Source: an uncultured Pseudomonadota bacterium (GTDB taxonomy: Bacteria > Bdellovibrionota_B > Oligoflexia > Oligoflexales > CAIYRB01). Taken from it: 64,000 nucleotides of DNA. The stretch covers positions 1 to 64,000 of the forward strand of contig CAIYRB010000076.1 of assembly GCA_903928445.1 (NCBI GenBank). The letters run 5' to 3'. Each line of letters starts with the position of its first letter. The first letter of the stretch is position 1. The notes beneath the pieces were generated by a model. The model saw nothing but the letters and a program-made list of their open reading frames with translations, did not search any database and was not told the origin of the DNA. Positions 1 to 9,606 of this stretch are shown here, in pieces. Both the position numbers and the translations under genes were made by a program.

Positions 1-92
<92 letters not shown>

Positions 93-100
93 TTATACGG

Positions 101-139
101 AAAGCCCCCGGCGCCTCACGGCACCGGGGGCTTTCTCTA
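101..139 (+). terminator. Rho-independent terminator of the rRNA operon
   Basis: AAAGCCCCCGG at 101-111 pairs perfectly with CCGGGGGCTTT at 124-134, extended by GCC/GGC, around a short loop, and is followed by a T-rich stretch. It stands directly after the 5S gene on the same strand. Confidence 0.92.
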
Positions 140-184
140 TTTATGTACGCTAGACGGTTGCGTGAGACTGGATCTAGGGATTGG

Positions 185-886
185 TTAAATGCTCGACAAG
201 CAAGCATAGACCCTTGCGTCTTTTTCCGCCTGAGTGGTTGGAGCTTCTGGCACGACACCGGTGGTGTAGTAGGTGTAACAACCTGTTGTGATGTGATGCT
301 GAAGCGGCGAGGCACCGCCAGTGCAAGCGACTTGAGCGGCGCCATCAGCCACTTTGATCCATTGTATGACGATGCGGTTACCATCCTGCGACTGACCGCA
401 GCTGACGAGCTTGGCCCCTGCAGCAGAGTCGTCTTTGATCGTCTGCGTCGTCAGACCCTTTTTATCCAATTCAGCGATCGCATTGGACCATGTGCAGTCA
501 AATGCCGCTTTGCGGATATCCATGCATTTGCCGGTGTCATAGGCCCAGGTTTGGCCCTTGTCGATGCAGGCCTTCTCATCGCCGCTCCAATCCAACTTGA
601 CCTGGTCGGTGGTGCATGCAGCGGATCCCCCGGGCGTGGCGGAGGGTCCTGGTGCAGTAGCAGTGGTGCCAGGTGAGTCGGTCGAATTCGGGGTGCCTAG
701 GGGCGCAGCGGCTGCTCCAGGAGCACCTGATCCACTCTCGTTCTTGGTGGGAGATCCCTGATTGCCGCCAAAGCGTGCGGATGAACAAGCCGTCGCGATC
801 AAAATGAGAGCGCCTGCCGCGACGGAAATACGTGCTGCGCTCAGAAAGGATAGCTTCGGAGTGCGATTTGATTGATTTTTTTTCAT
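185..886 (-). CDS. Cysteine-containing lipoprotein of unknown function
   Basis: A 233-residue protein starting at the ATG at 886, chosen because a GGAGGT ribosome site lies 9 bases upstream; longer readings into 1009 lack one. The N-terminus has basic residues, a hydrophobic run and a lipobox-like ATAC, so it is probably a lipoprotein. After it comes a low-complexity linker rich in Gly, Ser, Pro, Ala and Thr, then a compact domain of about 130 residues with at least seven cysteines, which suggests disulfides in the periplasm or on the cell surface. I do not recognise the domain. It is a single gene facing the rRNA terminator, divergent from the transglycosylase gene. Confidence 0.75.
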   Translation of the reverse strand: MKKNQSNRTPKLSFLSAARISVAAGALILIATACSSARFGGNQGSPTKNESGSGAPGAAAAPLGTPNSTDSPGTTATAPGPSATPGGSAACTTDQVKLDWSGDEKACIDKGQTWAYDTGKCMDIRKAAFDCTWSNAIAELDKKGLTTQTIKDDSAAGAKLVSCGQSQDGNRIVIQWIKVADGAAQVACTGGASPLQHHITTGCYTYYTTGVVPEAPTTQAEKDARVYACLSSI

Positions 887-1111
887 GTCGGGCTGACCTC
901 CAGTTGACTCATCGGTAAAGTTGAGGAAAATCTTAAATGTTTTTTTAACCCTTGGACCTAACGTCCTGTTAGGAATGAGATTTAGTCTTTCCAGGACGAA
1001 TGTCCGCATTCCGGGGTATAATCAAAGGAGAATCACTTCTTGATATGTCCTTTCCTCTCGGCCTCTTGTCATCCGGTCTTGAAATAAAATGTTCACCAGG
1101 AGTACCCGGCG

Positions 1112-2041
1112 ATGTCGCAACGGATTTGGCTGCCCATTGGTTTAGCATTGGCGCTAATGATGTTAGGCAGCTCCGCAAAGGCCTCGACGCAGCTGGTTGT
1201 TCCGAATGGACTGCAGGAAGATGTAAGTTTCTGGGAGCAGGTCTTTAGTAAATATGGGCCCGATGATTGCATCTTTCACGACCGCGATCATTTAAATGTG
1301 ATTTACGCTGTCAAACACCTTCCTTCAGCTCCGGTGCAAAAGGTGTTTGCAGCACATCGAGCCCTAGAATCAATTCGTAACGCGCTTGTGCATCTCGCCA
1401 GTGGCGAGGAGGCGCATAACGATCTTGAACGTCGCATCGTCGGACTGACCGACGTGCGTCTGCGCTATCCTGCTTATTACCGCTTTGCCGCAAGCAATGT
1501 GCGCTGCCAACGCGGCGTCGATTTGCAGCCTAGCTTATCTAGGTCCAAGCTGCATTTGCGCATGGTAAAGAGGGTTTTGGCGGAGCAGAAATTGCCGGTG
1601 GATCTTGCTTACCTGCCGCACCTGGAGAGCGGCTATAATCCGCTTGCAAAGTCGCGAGTGGGCGCCCGTGGCATTTGGCAACTTATGCCGGCGACCGCTA
1701 GGCTATATCATTTGCCGATGGGCCACGGGGCCGACCAGCGATCGAATCCGCTTCGGTCGACTCGTGCGGCGGCAGAGATGCTGCAATCGTTCTTCGCTCA
1801 GACGGGATCTTGGCCGTTGGCGATCACCGCCTTTAACTACGGCATTAATGGGACGATGCGCGCAATAAAGCGATACGGAAGGGACTACCTTACGGTGCGA
1901 GAGAAGCATCACACGAGCGTTTTCGGCTTTGCCTCACGCAATTATTACCCAAGCTTTCTTGCGGTTCGTAACGTGGCGGCGAGGCAGGAGGGCTTGGCCG
2001 TTATGGCACCGCGTGACCCTGAGGGAGATCGTCCTTTTTGA
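1112..2041 (+). CDS. Lytic transglycosylase, SLT/MltD-like
   Basis: A 309-residue secreted enzyme that should cleave the MurNAc-GlcNAc bond of peptidoglycan with formation of 1,6-anhydro ends. A signal peptide covers about residues 1-24. The C-terminal half is a GH23 SLT domain: the catalytic glutamate is in the LESGYNP motif (E172), followed by GARGIWQLMPATA and the AFNYG motif near residue 245. No LysM repeats are visible, unlike typical MltD. An AGGAGT ribosome site lies about 9 bases before the ATG. Its 3' end overlaps the convergent O-antigen-ligase-like gene by 41 bases. Confidence 0.9.
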   Translation: MSQRIWLPIGLALALMMLGSSAKASTQLVVPNGLQEDVSFWEQVFSKYGPDDCIFHDRDHLNVIYAVKHLPSAPVQKVFAAHRALESIRNALVHLASGEEAHNDLERRIVGLTDVRLRYPAYYRFAASNVRCQRGVDLQPSLSRSKLHLRMVKRVLAEQKLPVDLAYLPHLESGYNPLAKSRVGARGIWQLMPATARLYHLPMGHGADQRSNPLRSTRAAAEMLQSFFAQTGSWPLAITAFNYGINGTMRAIKRYGRDYLTVREKHHTSVFGFASRNYYPSFLAVRNVAARQEGLAVMAPRDPEGDRPF

Positions 2042-3293
2042 TGGGTGTCATGCTCAGCCAAAAGCCGGTGACGGCTAGGGTTAGTGAATAGCGTACCGCA
2101 GAGTCCTGAAACGCATTTTGCGTTAGGGCGCCAAGGCAGAAGGTCGTCAACGTTTGCAGCATCACCCGGCCAGCGAAGGACCCTGTCCGGCGTGCCCGCC
2201 AGGCGGCTAAAAATAGGTTGCCGAGCCACACTAGAAGAATAGTCAGCCCAAGCAGGCCACCGTTGACGGCCGCTTGAAGAAACATATTGTGGGCCTCGTA
2301 CTGGCGGGGGAAATCGCCCAGACCAGCAGCCTCGTAGTATGGGGCCCGGTATTTGGTCGTGAGACCTTCACCATGGCCAAGCCATGGGCGCTGCTTTACC
2401 ATGTCCCAGTTGACCTGCCAAAAGGCGACGCGATCATCGACATACTCGCCGTGGACATCATGACCGACTAACATGCCACGAAATCGTTCGCCAACAGGAT
2501 TAGGGGTCAGCAGTATTGCAGCGATGACGACGACAGCTGCAGTTAGAATCTGCACTCTGAGGCGACCCTTGGTTGCGGTCCAAATATTGAACAACACCAC
2601 CAAGACGGTTACGACTTCAACCATCCGCGAACGACTAGCCAGGATGGCCGCGCCAATGCTGACGGCTAGAATCCACGCGGCCGGGTGACGTGGCCAGCGC
2701 AGTAGCGCAAGGATTGCGATGGGTACAAACACCAAGCAAACGTAGCCGAAGGACATTGGATGCGAATAGAGTCCTTGGGCGCGAGGGAAGCCTAGGACTA
2801 TATGAGACTGCTGTAGCTTCCATCCCCAGATGGCTTGGGAACTTGCCATGCCGCCCAGGGTGAGTGCAATAGTTGCTAAGCCCCAAAATAAGTGATTCCA
2901 ATCGCGTGGCGATAGACGCGGTTGGCCAAAGCATACTGCGGCCGGGATAATGGCCCAGATGATGTGGCCGAATAGGTAATGGATGCTTCTTGGGTCAGGG
3001 TTTTCCGGGTTGAGCCATGTGGAAGCGATTTGGCTTCCTAGGTAGGCGAAGGTCGTAAACAGATAAACCCGATGCTGACGCCAAAGATCAAGCAGCGGCA
3101 GTTCGTGGCGCTGCAACCACATCAGCGTGATCAGCATGATGCCTATAACGCTGGCACCGATGTTATGGCCTGCGACCCCCAAGGGCAGGATGCCCAGCAG
3201 CAGAAACAACGGAATGCGAACGATAGGGGCTATGGGTATCGGACCTGATGCAGACAAGGATCCTCCTTTAATGGGCCGAGTAGAGTGAATCAT
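2001..3293 (-). CDS. O-antigen ligase / Wzy-like polymerase family membrane protein
   Basis: A protein of about 430 residues with roughly 10-12 hydrophobic segments. Near residues 300-340 it has a large periplasmic loop with a GHGEG motif and a following EAHNMFLQAAVNGGLLG segment, the usual pattern of the Wzy_C / O-antigen ligase family, which joins or polymerises undecaprenyl-linked glycans at the periplasmic face. The ATG at 3293 is used here; a TTG at 3257 sits 4 bases behind a very strong AAAGGAGG and may be the real start, and a TTG at 3317 is also open. It lies just downstream of the Omp85-like gene on the same strand and may be co-transcribed with it. Confidence 0.8.
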   Translation of the reverse strand: MIHSTRPIKGGSLSASGPIPIAPIVRIPLFLLLGILPLGVAGHNIGASVIGIMLITLMWLQRHELPLLDLWRQHRVYLFTTFAYLGSQIASTWLNPENPDPRSIHYLFGHIIWAIIPAAVCFGQPRLSPRDWNHLFWGLATIALTLGGMASSQAIWGWKLQQSHIVLGFPRAQGLYSHPMSFGYVCLVFVPIAILALLRWPRHPAAWILAVSIGAAILASRSRMVEVVTVLVVLFNIWTATKGRLRVQILTAAVVVIAAILLTPNPVGERFRGMLVGHDVHGEYVDDRVAFWQVNWDMVKQRPWLGHGEGLTTKYRAPYYEAAGLGDFPRQYEAHNMFLQAAVNGGLLGLTILLVWLGNLFLAAWRARRTGSFAGRVMLQTLTTFCLGALTQNAFQDSAVRYSLTLAVTGFWLSMTPIKKDDLPQGHAVP

Positions 3294-3331
3294 CCCACCC
3301 GGTACCAGGGAGCACAAATACTAAAACTGGC

Positions 3332-4642
3332 TTAAATCGACAGGCCCGCTGTCAAGTTGGCAAAGAGGCCCTGAAATTCGCGATTGTAGCCAAGTTCCAG
3401 GCCAAGTCCGGGCAGGGTGAATTCCTTCAAGTAAAAATAGGCGCCGATCCCAAAGGCGTCATAGTGGACGATGGTGTCGCCAGGTCCTCGCATGCGGATC
3501 ATGCCCCTATCATTGAACAATCCGCTGGTTAGGGTGCCCGATTGATAGGTTTGCAGTGGAATCTGATAATCGAGGGCAAGGGCGTCGTAGTGATCCGCCC
3601 AGGCACTCTTTGTTTCGATGCCGCGTAGCCCCCGCGTACCGCCCAATCGGTAGGCGTCTTCGTGCCCGCCACCACGGACTCCACCGCCGCTGATTTGAAT
3701 CTGAACGGCATGTCCATTGAACGCCAGATTCTCCCAATTCATCAGGTAATCGGCGTTTCCAGCCGGATGCATGGAATCCGTGCGCCAAGCTTGCTGGGTC
3801 ACGTTTAGGCGTAGGGTCAGACCTTGATTGCAGTAAAAAGCAAAGTCTTTATTTGAATATTCTGCCACGACATTGCCAAAGCCAAACGAATGGTCATTGG
3901 GTGGGACAAAGGCATCGATACGGTAGTAGGTCCGGTCGCGAAAGCCGACATGCCCCTTCAGGCTAAATTGGTTCCAGCGGTAGCCGGTGCCGGACAAAAA
4001 GCCGTTGGTGGTTTCAGCAAAGCTATCGACCACTGTTTTGCGTCGATATTGAATCAAGTTTTCTCTGGTATGGTCCATAAGGGCCTCGCCGCCCCAGTCC
4101 GAGTAGAGCACCGAAGGATCCTGATAATAGCCGAAAAAACTCACTCCTTGGTTCGCCAACGAAGCGCCTGATGCGACCGTTTTGCCCATGCCGAGGAAGT
4201 TAGATTCGAGCATGATCACACCAATTTTTCGCGATTGACCGGTATCGACCTGCAGGTAGGGAATGGGAATCAGGGTCGTGCGCTCTTTTACCTCAACCGT
4301 AATATGACGTCGCGCGGCTATAACAGTGACTTCGGAAAAGATCTTGGTATTGAGCAGACACTGGCGGAGCAGGTGCTCAATTTCGGAAGTCCCCGCGCCC
4401 AGACGAACCTGCGTCAGGCAGACCCGAGTCAGGTGATCAATATAATCGCTTCTGGTGCGGATGTTGCCGCTTACCTCTAGGCCAAAAGCTTGACCCTTTC
4501 CCTGACCTTCGGCTTGTGCCAGGGCAACTGAGGCGCTAAACAACGCGAGGGCCGTCGCCGCAAACAGGGCAAGTGCGTGCCACCTGCGCGCCCAATATGT
4601 TTTGCGCTGTAACAATTCCCAGTCCTGTCGGCAAAGGATCAT
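3332..4642 (-). CDS. Omp85/BamA-family outer-membrane protein with one POTRA-like domain
   Basis: A 436-residue protein with a signal peptide ending after VALAQA near residue 44. Residues about 54-120 look like one POTRA domain, and the rest is a beta-barrel rich in alternating aromatic strands. The Omp85 barrel motif RLGGTRGLRG is present near residue 335. Members insert proteins in the outer membrane or secrete partner proteins. At 436 residues it is far shorter than BamA (about 800), so it is a reduced family member, not BamA itself. A TTG at 4615 with AGGA upstream is an alternative start that gives a neater signal peptide. Confidence 0.8.
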   Translation of the reverse strand: MILCRQDWELLQRKTYWARRWHALALFAATALALFSASVALAQAEGQGKGQAFGLEVSGNIRTRSDYIDHLTRVCLTQVRLGAGTSEIEHLLRQCLLNTKIFSEVTVIAARRHITVEVKERTTLIPIPYLQVDTGQSRKIGVIMLESNFLGMGKTVASGASLANQGVSFFGYYQDPSVLYSDWGGEALMDHTRENLIQYRRKTVVDSFAETTNGFLSGTGYRWNQFSLKGHVGFRDRTYYRIDAFVPPNDHSFGFGNVVAEYSNKDFAFYCNQGLTLRLNVTQQAWRTDSMHPAGNADYLMNWENLAFNGHAVQIQISGGGVRGGGHEDAYRLGGTRGLRGIETKSAWADHYDALALDYQIPLQTYQSGTLTSGLFNDRGMIRMRGPGDTIVHYDAFGIGAYFYLKEFTLPGLGLELGYNREFQGLFANLTAGLSI

Positions 4643-4726
4643 GCACGGGCATGAGCCACAATCGGCTTCCAGCTTTACTCTCTGATCATCGGTTGAAATC
4701 CTGCTGAGCTAAGTCGCTGCTCGGCT

Positions 4727-6001
4727 TTACGCGCCAAGCGCGGCTTGGACCGCTTGGAGATTTGGCGCTATTTCCTTCACTTTTAGGGAAGTTGCTGCTA
4801 GGACGGCTTCGGGGTCTTTCAGCATATGTCCGGTTAGGATGCAAACCACGTCGTCACTGGCTTTGATGGTGCCGGCTTGGACCAACTGTCGAACTCCAGC
4901 TAGGGTAGCAGCGCTGGCCGGCTCGCAGCCCAGCCCCGAACGGTCGATTGCGGCCTTCGCCTGCATGATTTCTTGGTCGGTGACTTGGGCCACGACACCC
5001 AAGGTATCTAGGATCGCCCGCTTGGCCTTTGAGTAGTTGACGGGGGCGCCGATGCGTATCGCCGTTGCCACAGTTTCGGCTTTGACCTGGTAACTGTGCG
5101 AGAATTCGTCCGCGTAACTTAGATAAAATGGATTAGCGCCGGCTGCCTGAATCGCTGCGAGACGTGGTAAGCGATTGATCCAACCAGCGGCATGGGCCTC
5201 GCGCAAGGCTTTACCAAAAGCACTCGTATTACCAAGGTTCCCGGCCGGCACGACAATCCAATCGGGGGCCTCGAAGTTGCGCTGCGCGAGCAGCTCGAAG
5301 ATGATCGACTTCTGGCCTTCAAGGCGAAACGGATTGACCGAGTTCACCAGGTACATGCCGAGTTTGCTCGCGGACTCTTGGACTAAGCCCATCGCTTCAT
5401 CGAAGTCCCCCTGCACTGCCAAACAGGTGGCGCCGTAGCCGACAGCCTGGGCCAGCTTGCTGGTGGCGATCTTGCCGGCTGGGAGGAACACCACCGCGCG
5501 CATGCCTGCCTGGGACGCATAGGCGGCCAGCGAGGCACTGGTGTTGCCGGTTGAGGCGCACGCTACATAGTCGAGGCCGAGGTGCTTGGCCTGAGACACC
5601 GCAACCGTCATACCGCGGTCCTTGAAGGAGCCGGTCGGGTTCTCCCCTTCGTGCTTAAAGCCAAGTTGTTCGATGCCAGCGAAGTCTGCCAAGCTGCGGC
5701 GCTCGTAGAGGCGAGTGCGTCCCTCTGGATGCGTGACGATATGCTCTGGCGGAAGGCTCAAGATGGCTTCGCGAAAGGACCACACGCCGCTTTGATCGAG
5801 CGGATTGTGGCTGAGTTGGCGCGAAGCCAAAAGGGCCCTGGTCAACGTCTGGTGCCATGCATCGTCGCGCTCCACCGTCAGCAAGGCGCCGCAGGTGCAA
5901 TGATATCGTACCTCTGAAATGGAAAAGGATGCGGTGCAGGCGACGCATTGCAGGCGTTCTGAGAGATCAGGGGCATGCAGAGTGATCAATGGATCGGTCA
6001 T
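4727..6001 (-). CDS. thrC: Threonine synthase
   Basis: A 424-residue PLP enzyme that converts O-phosphohomoserine to threonine in the cytoplasm. The PLP lysine is K127 in the NPTGSFKDRG motif. The N-terminus carries four cysteines (C19, C22, C35, C37) arranged like a small zinc ribbon, as in many bacterial threonine synthases. The ATG at 6001 overlaps the thrB stop codon (ATGA), which fixes the start and implies translational coupling. It is the last gene of thrA-thrB-thrC. Confidence 0.95.
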   Translation of the reverse strand: MTDPLITLHAPDLSERLQCVACTASFSISEVRYHCTCGALLTVERDDAWHQTLTRALLASRQLSHNPLDQSGVWSFREAILSLPPEHIVTHPEGRTRLYERRSLADFAGIEQLGFKHEGENPTGSFKDRGMTVAVSQAKHLGLDYVACASTGNTSASLAAYASQAGMRAVVFLPAGKIATSKLAQAVGYGATCLAVQGDFDEAMGLVQESASKLGMYLVNSVNPFRLEGQKSIIFELLAQRNFEAPDWIVVPAGNLGNTSAFGKALREAHAAGWINRLPRLAAIQAAGANPFYLSYADEFSHSYQVKAETVATAIRIGAPVNYSKAKRAILDTLGVVAQVTDQEIMQAKAAIDRSGLGCEPASAATLAGVRQLVQAGTIKASDDVVCILTGHMLKDPEAVLAATSLKVKEIAPNLQAVQAALGA

Positions 6002-6915
6002 AGGACACGGGCTCCTTCGGCGGCGATGCGACCTGTGTGAGTTTGGGCTTCCACAGGCCAGAATGCTGCCTTCATGGCTGCGGCGCAAGAATGAGCTATG
6101 GCTTCAGTGGCGCATAAAGCAAACACGCTAGGGCCCGCACCGCTAATGCTGCAGCCGAGGGCGCCGGATTTAACCGCGGCGCTTTTAACGGCGAAAAACG
6201 AGCCGATGAGCTTGGCTCTATGGGGCTCAGCATAGACGTCGACCAGGGCGCGGCGGGCTAACTCGTGGTCGCCGCTAACGAAGGCCGTAATCAGACTAGA
6301 AGTATGCGCTAGTTGGTGCACAAAGTCGGCCTGGGTTACCAACTGCGGGAGGACCGAACGGGCCTTTTTCGTGGTTAGACGCATCGCCGGACTGACGATC
6401 GTCAGCCACCAGGTCCCCTGTATCGGGACGCGCACCGCGTCGGCGGGTTCAACGCAGCGCGCAATGGTGAGGCCGCCGAGTAAACTTGGGGCGATGTTGT
6501 CCAGGTGGGCGCTGGAGACGCTGGCTTCGCCGGCTAGCGCAGCGGTTAAAATCGCCACTTGAGGTACACTGCGTCCGAGTGCGATGGCCGCGCCGTAGGC
6601 TCCGCCGACACTTGCCGCGGCACTAGCGCCGAGCCCTCCGGCGAGTGGCAGGCTGCGGTCGATCGAGACCCTGACGTTGCGTTTGTCGCCCTGGGAACGC
6701 AAGAGCGCGACTGCAGCAATGGTCGTGCAGTTAGCGTTTGGATCTTTCGGGACAAGTTCGTGGTCACGGCCGGTGATCCCAGCGATACTGCTGGCTGCCT
6801 CTGTCAGCTCGATGGTGAAGCGGTCACCGATGCCGTCAACGGCCAGTCCAAGAACGTCAAAACCGGGGCCGACGTTGCCGATACTACCAGGGACAAAGAC
6901 GCGAACAGAAGTCAT
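5998..6915 (-). CDS. thrB: Homoserine kinase
   Basis: A 305-residue GHMP kinase that phosphorylates homoserine for threonine synthase. The GHMP ATP-binding motif LPLAGGLGASAAA lies near residues 89-101 and the C-terminal GCSISGAGPSVFAL motif near 255. The N-terminal VRVFVPGSIGNVGPGFDVLG is typical. The gene starts 8 bases after thrA stops and overlaps thrC by four bases. Confidence 0.95.
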   Translation of the reverse strand: MTSVRVFVPGSIGNVGPGFDVLGLAVDGIGDRFTIELTEAASSIAGITGRDHELVPKDPNANCTTIAAVALLRSQGDKRNVRVSIDRSLPLAGGLGASAAASVGGAYGAAIALGRSVPQVAILTAALAGEASVSSAHLDNIAPSLLGGLTIARCVEPADAVRVPIQGTWWLTIVSPAMRLTTKKARSVLPQLVTQADFVHQLAHTSSLITAFVSGDHELARRALVDVYAEPHRAKLIGSFFAVKSAAVKSGALGCSISGAGPSVFALCATEAIAHSCAAAMKAAFWPVEAQTHTGRIAAEGARVL

Positions 6916-6923
6916 CGGGTGCC

Positions 6924-9512
6924 TTACCTTTTGGGGCGACGGCCGCGGACCGCGAGGTCCTCGGATAATGCGATGGCCAGGACGTCGTTGAGTACGCCTG
7001 CGGCAGTGACCTCGGCGCCAGCCCCAGGACCGCTGACGATTAAAGGATTTTGTTTATAGCGTTTGGTCGTGATGGTGACCTGGTTGTCTGTGCCGCGGAG
7101 TCGGCCGAGCGGGGCGGCGCTTTCGATCTCCTCTAGGCCGACGGTGACCCGGTCCGAGGTGATGCGAGCGACGTAGCGGATGCAGCGATGGTTGCGGCGG
7201 GCGGCGGCGATGCGCTCTGCCCAGGCGACGTCTAAACCGCGCAGATTTTGCAAGAACACTTTTGGTTCCGGCGAGCTGAGCTCGGCGGGAAACAGTGGCT
7301 CTACGGCGATGTCTTCGATATTCATGCGAATGCCAAGGGTGCGGGCCAGAATCAAGGCTTTGCGGGCGACGTCCATTCCGCTGAGATCCTCACGCGGATC
7401 TGGCTCGGTAAAGCCGAGTGAATGGGCGCGGCCGACAGCCTCGGCAAAGGGCGAGCCACCCTCGAGTTCGGTCATCAGATAGCCAAGAGTTCCAGAAAAG
7501 CAGCCCAGGATCATTTCGATATGGTCGCCAGCTTCCTGCAGCTTCGCTAGTGTATCGAGGATGGGTAGGCCGGCGCCGACGGTGGCCTCGTAGCGCAGTT
7601 GGACGCCGTGCTCAGCCGCGGTGGCGAAGAGTTCGTCAAACTGCGCTTGGGCGACGGCCAGCGGCTTTTTGTTGGCCACTGCGACGTGCCAGCCGGCACG
7701 TAGTGCCTCGAGGAGCAGTGGGGCCGAGTCTTCGGCGGTGGTATCGATGAACACGCCTTTATGGACCGGAAGCTGCCACAGCTTGCGCTGCAGGTCGGTG
7801 GTCATGTTCGCCACGGACATCTTCATTTGGCGGCGATCGGATGGCGGATGCAGCGATCCGCCTTTGTCCTTCGCCAGTAGAATGTTGTTGATATCGCTTG
7901 CCGACATGCCTTGTTCGCGAACAAAGGAGCCAGAGCTATCAACGAGGGCCAAGCAATTCAGACTGAGCTGCATTTTGTTTTGGTAATAAGACTGCTGCGC
8001 TTGAAGCTGACGCAGGAGGGTTCGGCCGATTTGGCCGATGCCGTAGACGGCCAGGCACACCTCGCCGTCGGACTGCGGCGGCAATGCCCGCAGCTTCTCG
8101 AGGCGAAACTCGCGATGCAGGCTGGTCAAGGCTTCAGGAACAGCGGCCTCCTCCGTCACGACCGAGATATTCAGTTCGGAGGATCCTTGGGCAATCGCCT
8201 CGACATTGACCTTCGCGCGGGCCAATGCCGTAAAGGAACGAGCGGCAATCCCTGGGGTACCTTGCATGCCAAGGCCGACGATGGCGATGACGGCTTGGCC
8301 ATCGCGGGAACGGATCTCATCGATGAGGTTGTGTTCTAGTTCAAACTGAAAAGTTTCTTTGAGTGCTCTGACGGCCGACTTGGCTTCGCTGCTCGGTACC
8401 ACAAAGCACAGGTTGGCCTCGCTCGACGCTTGGCTGATGACGGCAACCGAGATGCCGTGTTGTGCCAATGCACCAAAGGTCCGGGCGGCGATTCCCGGGA
8501 CCCCCATCATGCCGCTGCCCTCGACGGCGATCAGCGATTGACTCATCACCGCCGTGAGCGCTTTAACCGGGAAGGCGCCAGGCGGAACATCACCGGCGAT
8601 ACGGGTCCCGGCAATTTCCAGGTTGAAGGTGCCGCGCACCGTTAAGGGGATCTGATGCTTGAGTAGCGGGATGATGGTGCGAGGATGGAGGACCTTGGCG
8701 CCGTAGTAGGCGAGCTCGGCAGCTTCACGGTAATGCAGCTCGGGGACGATCCGTGCCTCCTTGACGTGGCGTGGATCGGCGGTCAGAAGGCCATCCACCT
8801 CTTTATAGAGCGTCACGGACGCGGCGTTGAGGCAATGGCCGAGGACCGTGGCGGAAAGGTCCGAGCCACCGCGACCGAGAGTCACCAGACCGCCGCCCGG
8901 GCCAGTCCCGATAAAACCGGGCACGATCACCAGTTGACCACGGTCCAAGGCCGGCAGGACTTGGGCCTTCACTCGCGCCGTGGTCTGGTCCAAATCAGGG
9001 AACAGGCTGCCATACTGGCGTTCGACGATGATCAGCTCGGTGGCATCGATGTATTTCGCGTCGATGCCACGCTCTTGCAGTACTTCGCAGACCAGTTTGG
9101 CCAAGGTGCGTTCACCGCGGGCGGCTGTCATATCTAAGACGCGCTGGGTGTGTTCGCGTAGCGTTACCAGGCTTTGACAGATGGCACCGAGTTCGTCTGC
9201 CGCCTGGTCAATCCACTGGTGCATGCGCTCCAGGCGACCTGGCTCCTTTAACAGGGCCGAAGCGGCGTCGTGATGGCGGCGGCGGAAGGTTTCCTGGGCC
9301 GGATAATAGTCGCCGCCACGCACCGCCGTCTGGGCTGCGTCGAGCAGCAAGTCGGTGACTTTAGCCATGGCCGAGAAGACCAGCAGCAGACCACCCGGGT
9401 CGTTTGCGACAATCCCGGAAATGATCCCAATCACGACTTCAATGGCGCGGTGGTCTTGGACCGAGGTGCCGCCAAACTTCGCCACATGATAACGCCGAGC
9501 CGTTGTGTTCAC
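6924..9512 (-). CDS. thrA: Bifunctional aspartokinase / homoserine dehydrogenase
   Basis: An 862-residue fusion carrying the first and third steps from aspartate to homoserine. The aspartokinase part begins with VAKFGGTSVQ and extends to about residue 310. Two ACT-type regulatory repeats follow (about 320-465), the likely site of feedback control by an amino acid. The homoserine dehydrogenase part begins near residue 485 with the nucleotide-binding AVYGIGQIGRTLL and includes ANKKPLA and the GCFSGTLGYL region. The start is a GTG with AGGAA 7 bases upstream. It is first in the thr operon and has its own promoter. Confidence 0.95.
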   Translation of the reverse strand: MNTTARRYHVAKFGGTSVQDHRAIEVVIGIISGIVANDPGGLLLVFSAMAKVTDLLLDAAQTAVRGGDYYPAQETFRRRHHDAASALLKEPGRLERMHQWIDQAADELGAICQSLVTLREHTQRVLDMTAARGERTLAKLVCEVLQERGIDAKYIDATELIIVERQYGSLFPDLDQTTARVKAQVLPALDRGQLVIVPGFIGTGPGGGLVTLGRGGSDLSATVLGHCLNAASVTLYKEVDGLLTADPRHVKEARIVPELHYREAAELAYYGAKVLHPRTIIPLLKHQIPLTVRGTFNLEIAGTRIAGDVPPGAFPVKALTAVMSQSLIAVEGSGMMGVPGIAARTFGALAQHGISVAVISQASSEANLCFVVPSSEAKSAVRALKETFQFELEHNLIDEIRSRDGQAVIAIVGLGMQGTPGIAARSFTALARAKVNVEAIAQGSSELNISVVTEEAAVPEALTSLHREFRLEKLRALPPQSDGEVCLAVYGIGQIGRTLLRQLQAQQSYYQNKMQLSLNCLALVDSSGSFVREQGMSASDINNILLAKDKGGSLHPPSDRRQMKMSVANMTTDLQRKLWQLPVHKGVFIDTTAEDSAPLLLEALRAGWHVAVANKKPLAVAQAQFDELFATAAEHGVQLRYEATVGAGLPILDTLAKLQEAGDHIEMILGCFSGTLGYLMTELEGGSPFAEAVGRAHSLGFTEPDPREDLSGMDVARKALILARTLGIRMNIEDIAVEPLFPAELSSPEPKVFLQNLRGLDVAWAERIAAARRNHRCIRYVARITSDRVTVGLEEIESAAPLGRLRGTDNQVTITTKRYKQNPLIVSGPGAGAEVTAAGVLNDVLAIALSEDLAVRGRRPKR

Positions 9513-9543
9513 CTGGATTCCTGCAGGAAAGGGTCATGGTCGC

Positions 9544-9552
9544 ATTCTAGCA
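9544..9552 (-). promoter_or_regulatory. Extended -10 promoter of the thr operon
   Basis: Read on the minus strand this is TGCTAGAAT, an extended -10 element (TGn plus five of six TATAAT matches). It would start transcription near 9536, giving a leader of about 25 bases before the thrA GTG. No good -35 box is visible, which is acceptable for an extended -10 promoter. The short leader leaves no room for a threonine attenuator peptide. Confidence 0.6.
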
Positions 9553-9560
9553 TGAATAAC

Positions 9561-9599
9561 CACGGTTACGAATCATGGTTGCAACGCATGGTTACATTT
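9561..9599. repeat. Three 13-bp direct repeats upstream of the thr promoter
   Basis: Three head-to-tail units begin at 9561, 9574 and 9587, with consensus CAyGGTTrCnnnn. They lie immediately upstream of the thrA extended -10 element, where an activator or repressor would bind. The period of 13 bp is not a full helical turn, so the function is uncertain. Confidence 0.6.
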
Positions 9600-9606
9600 C
9601 GGCTGT

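Noticed and set aside
143..676. Plus-strand frame over the first lipoprotein gene
   Set aside because: It is the opposite-strand shadow of the lipoprotein at 185-886, which has a ribosome site and signal peptide.
8685..9137. Long plus-strand frame opposite thrA
   Set aside because: Shadow of a well-supported enzyme gene in GC-rich DNA; no ribosome site or domain.
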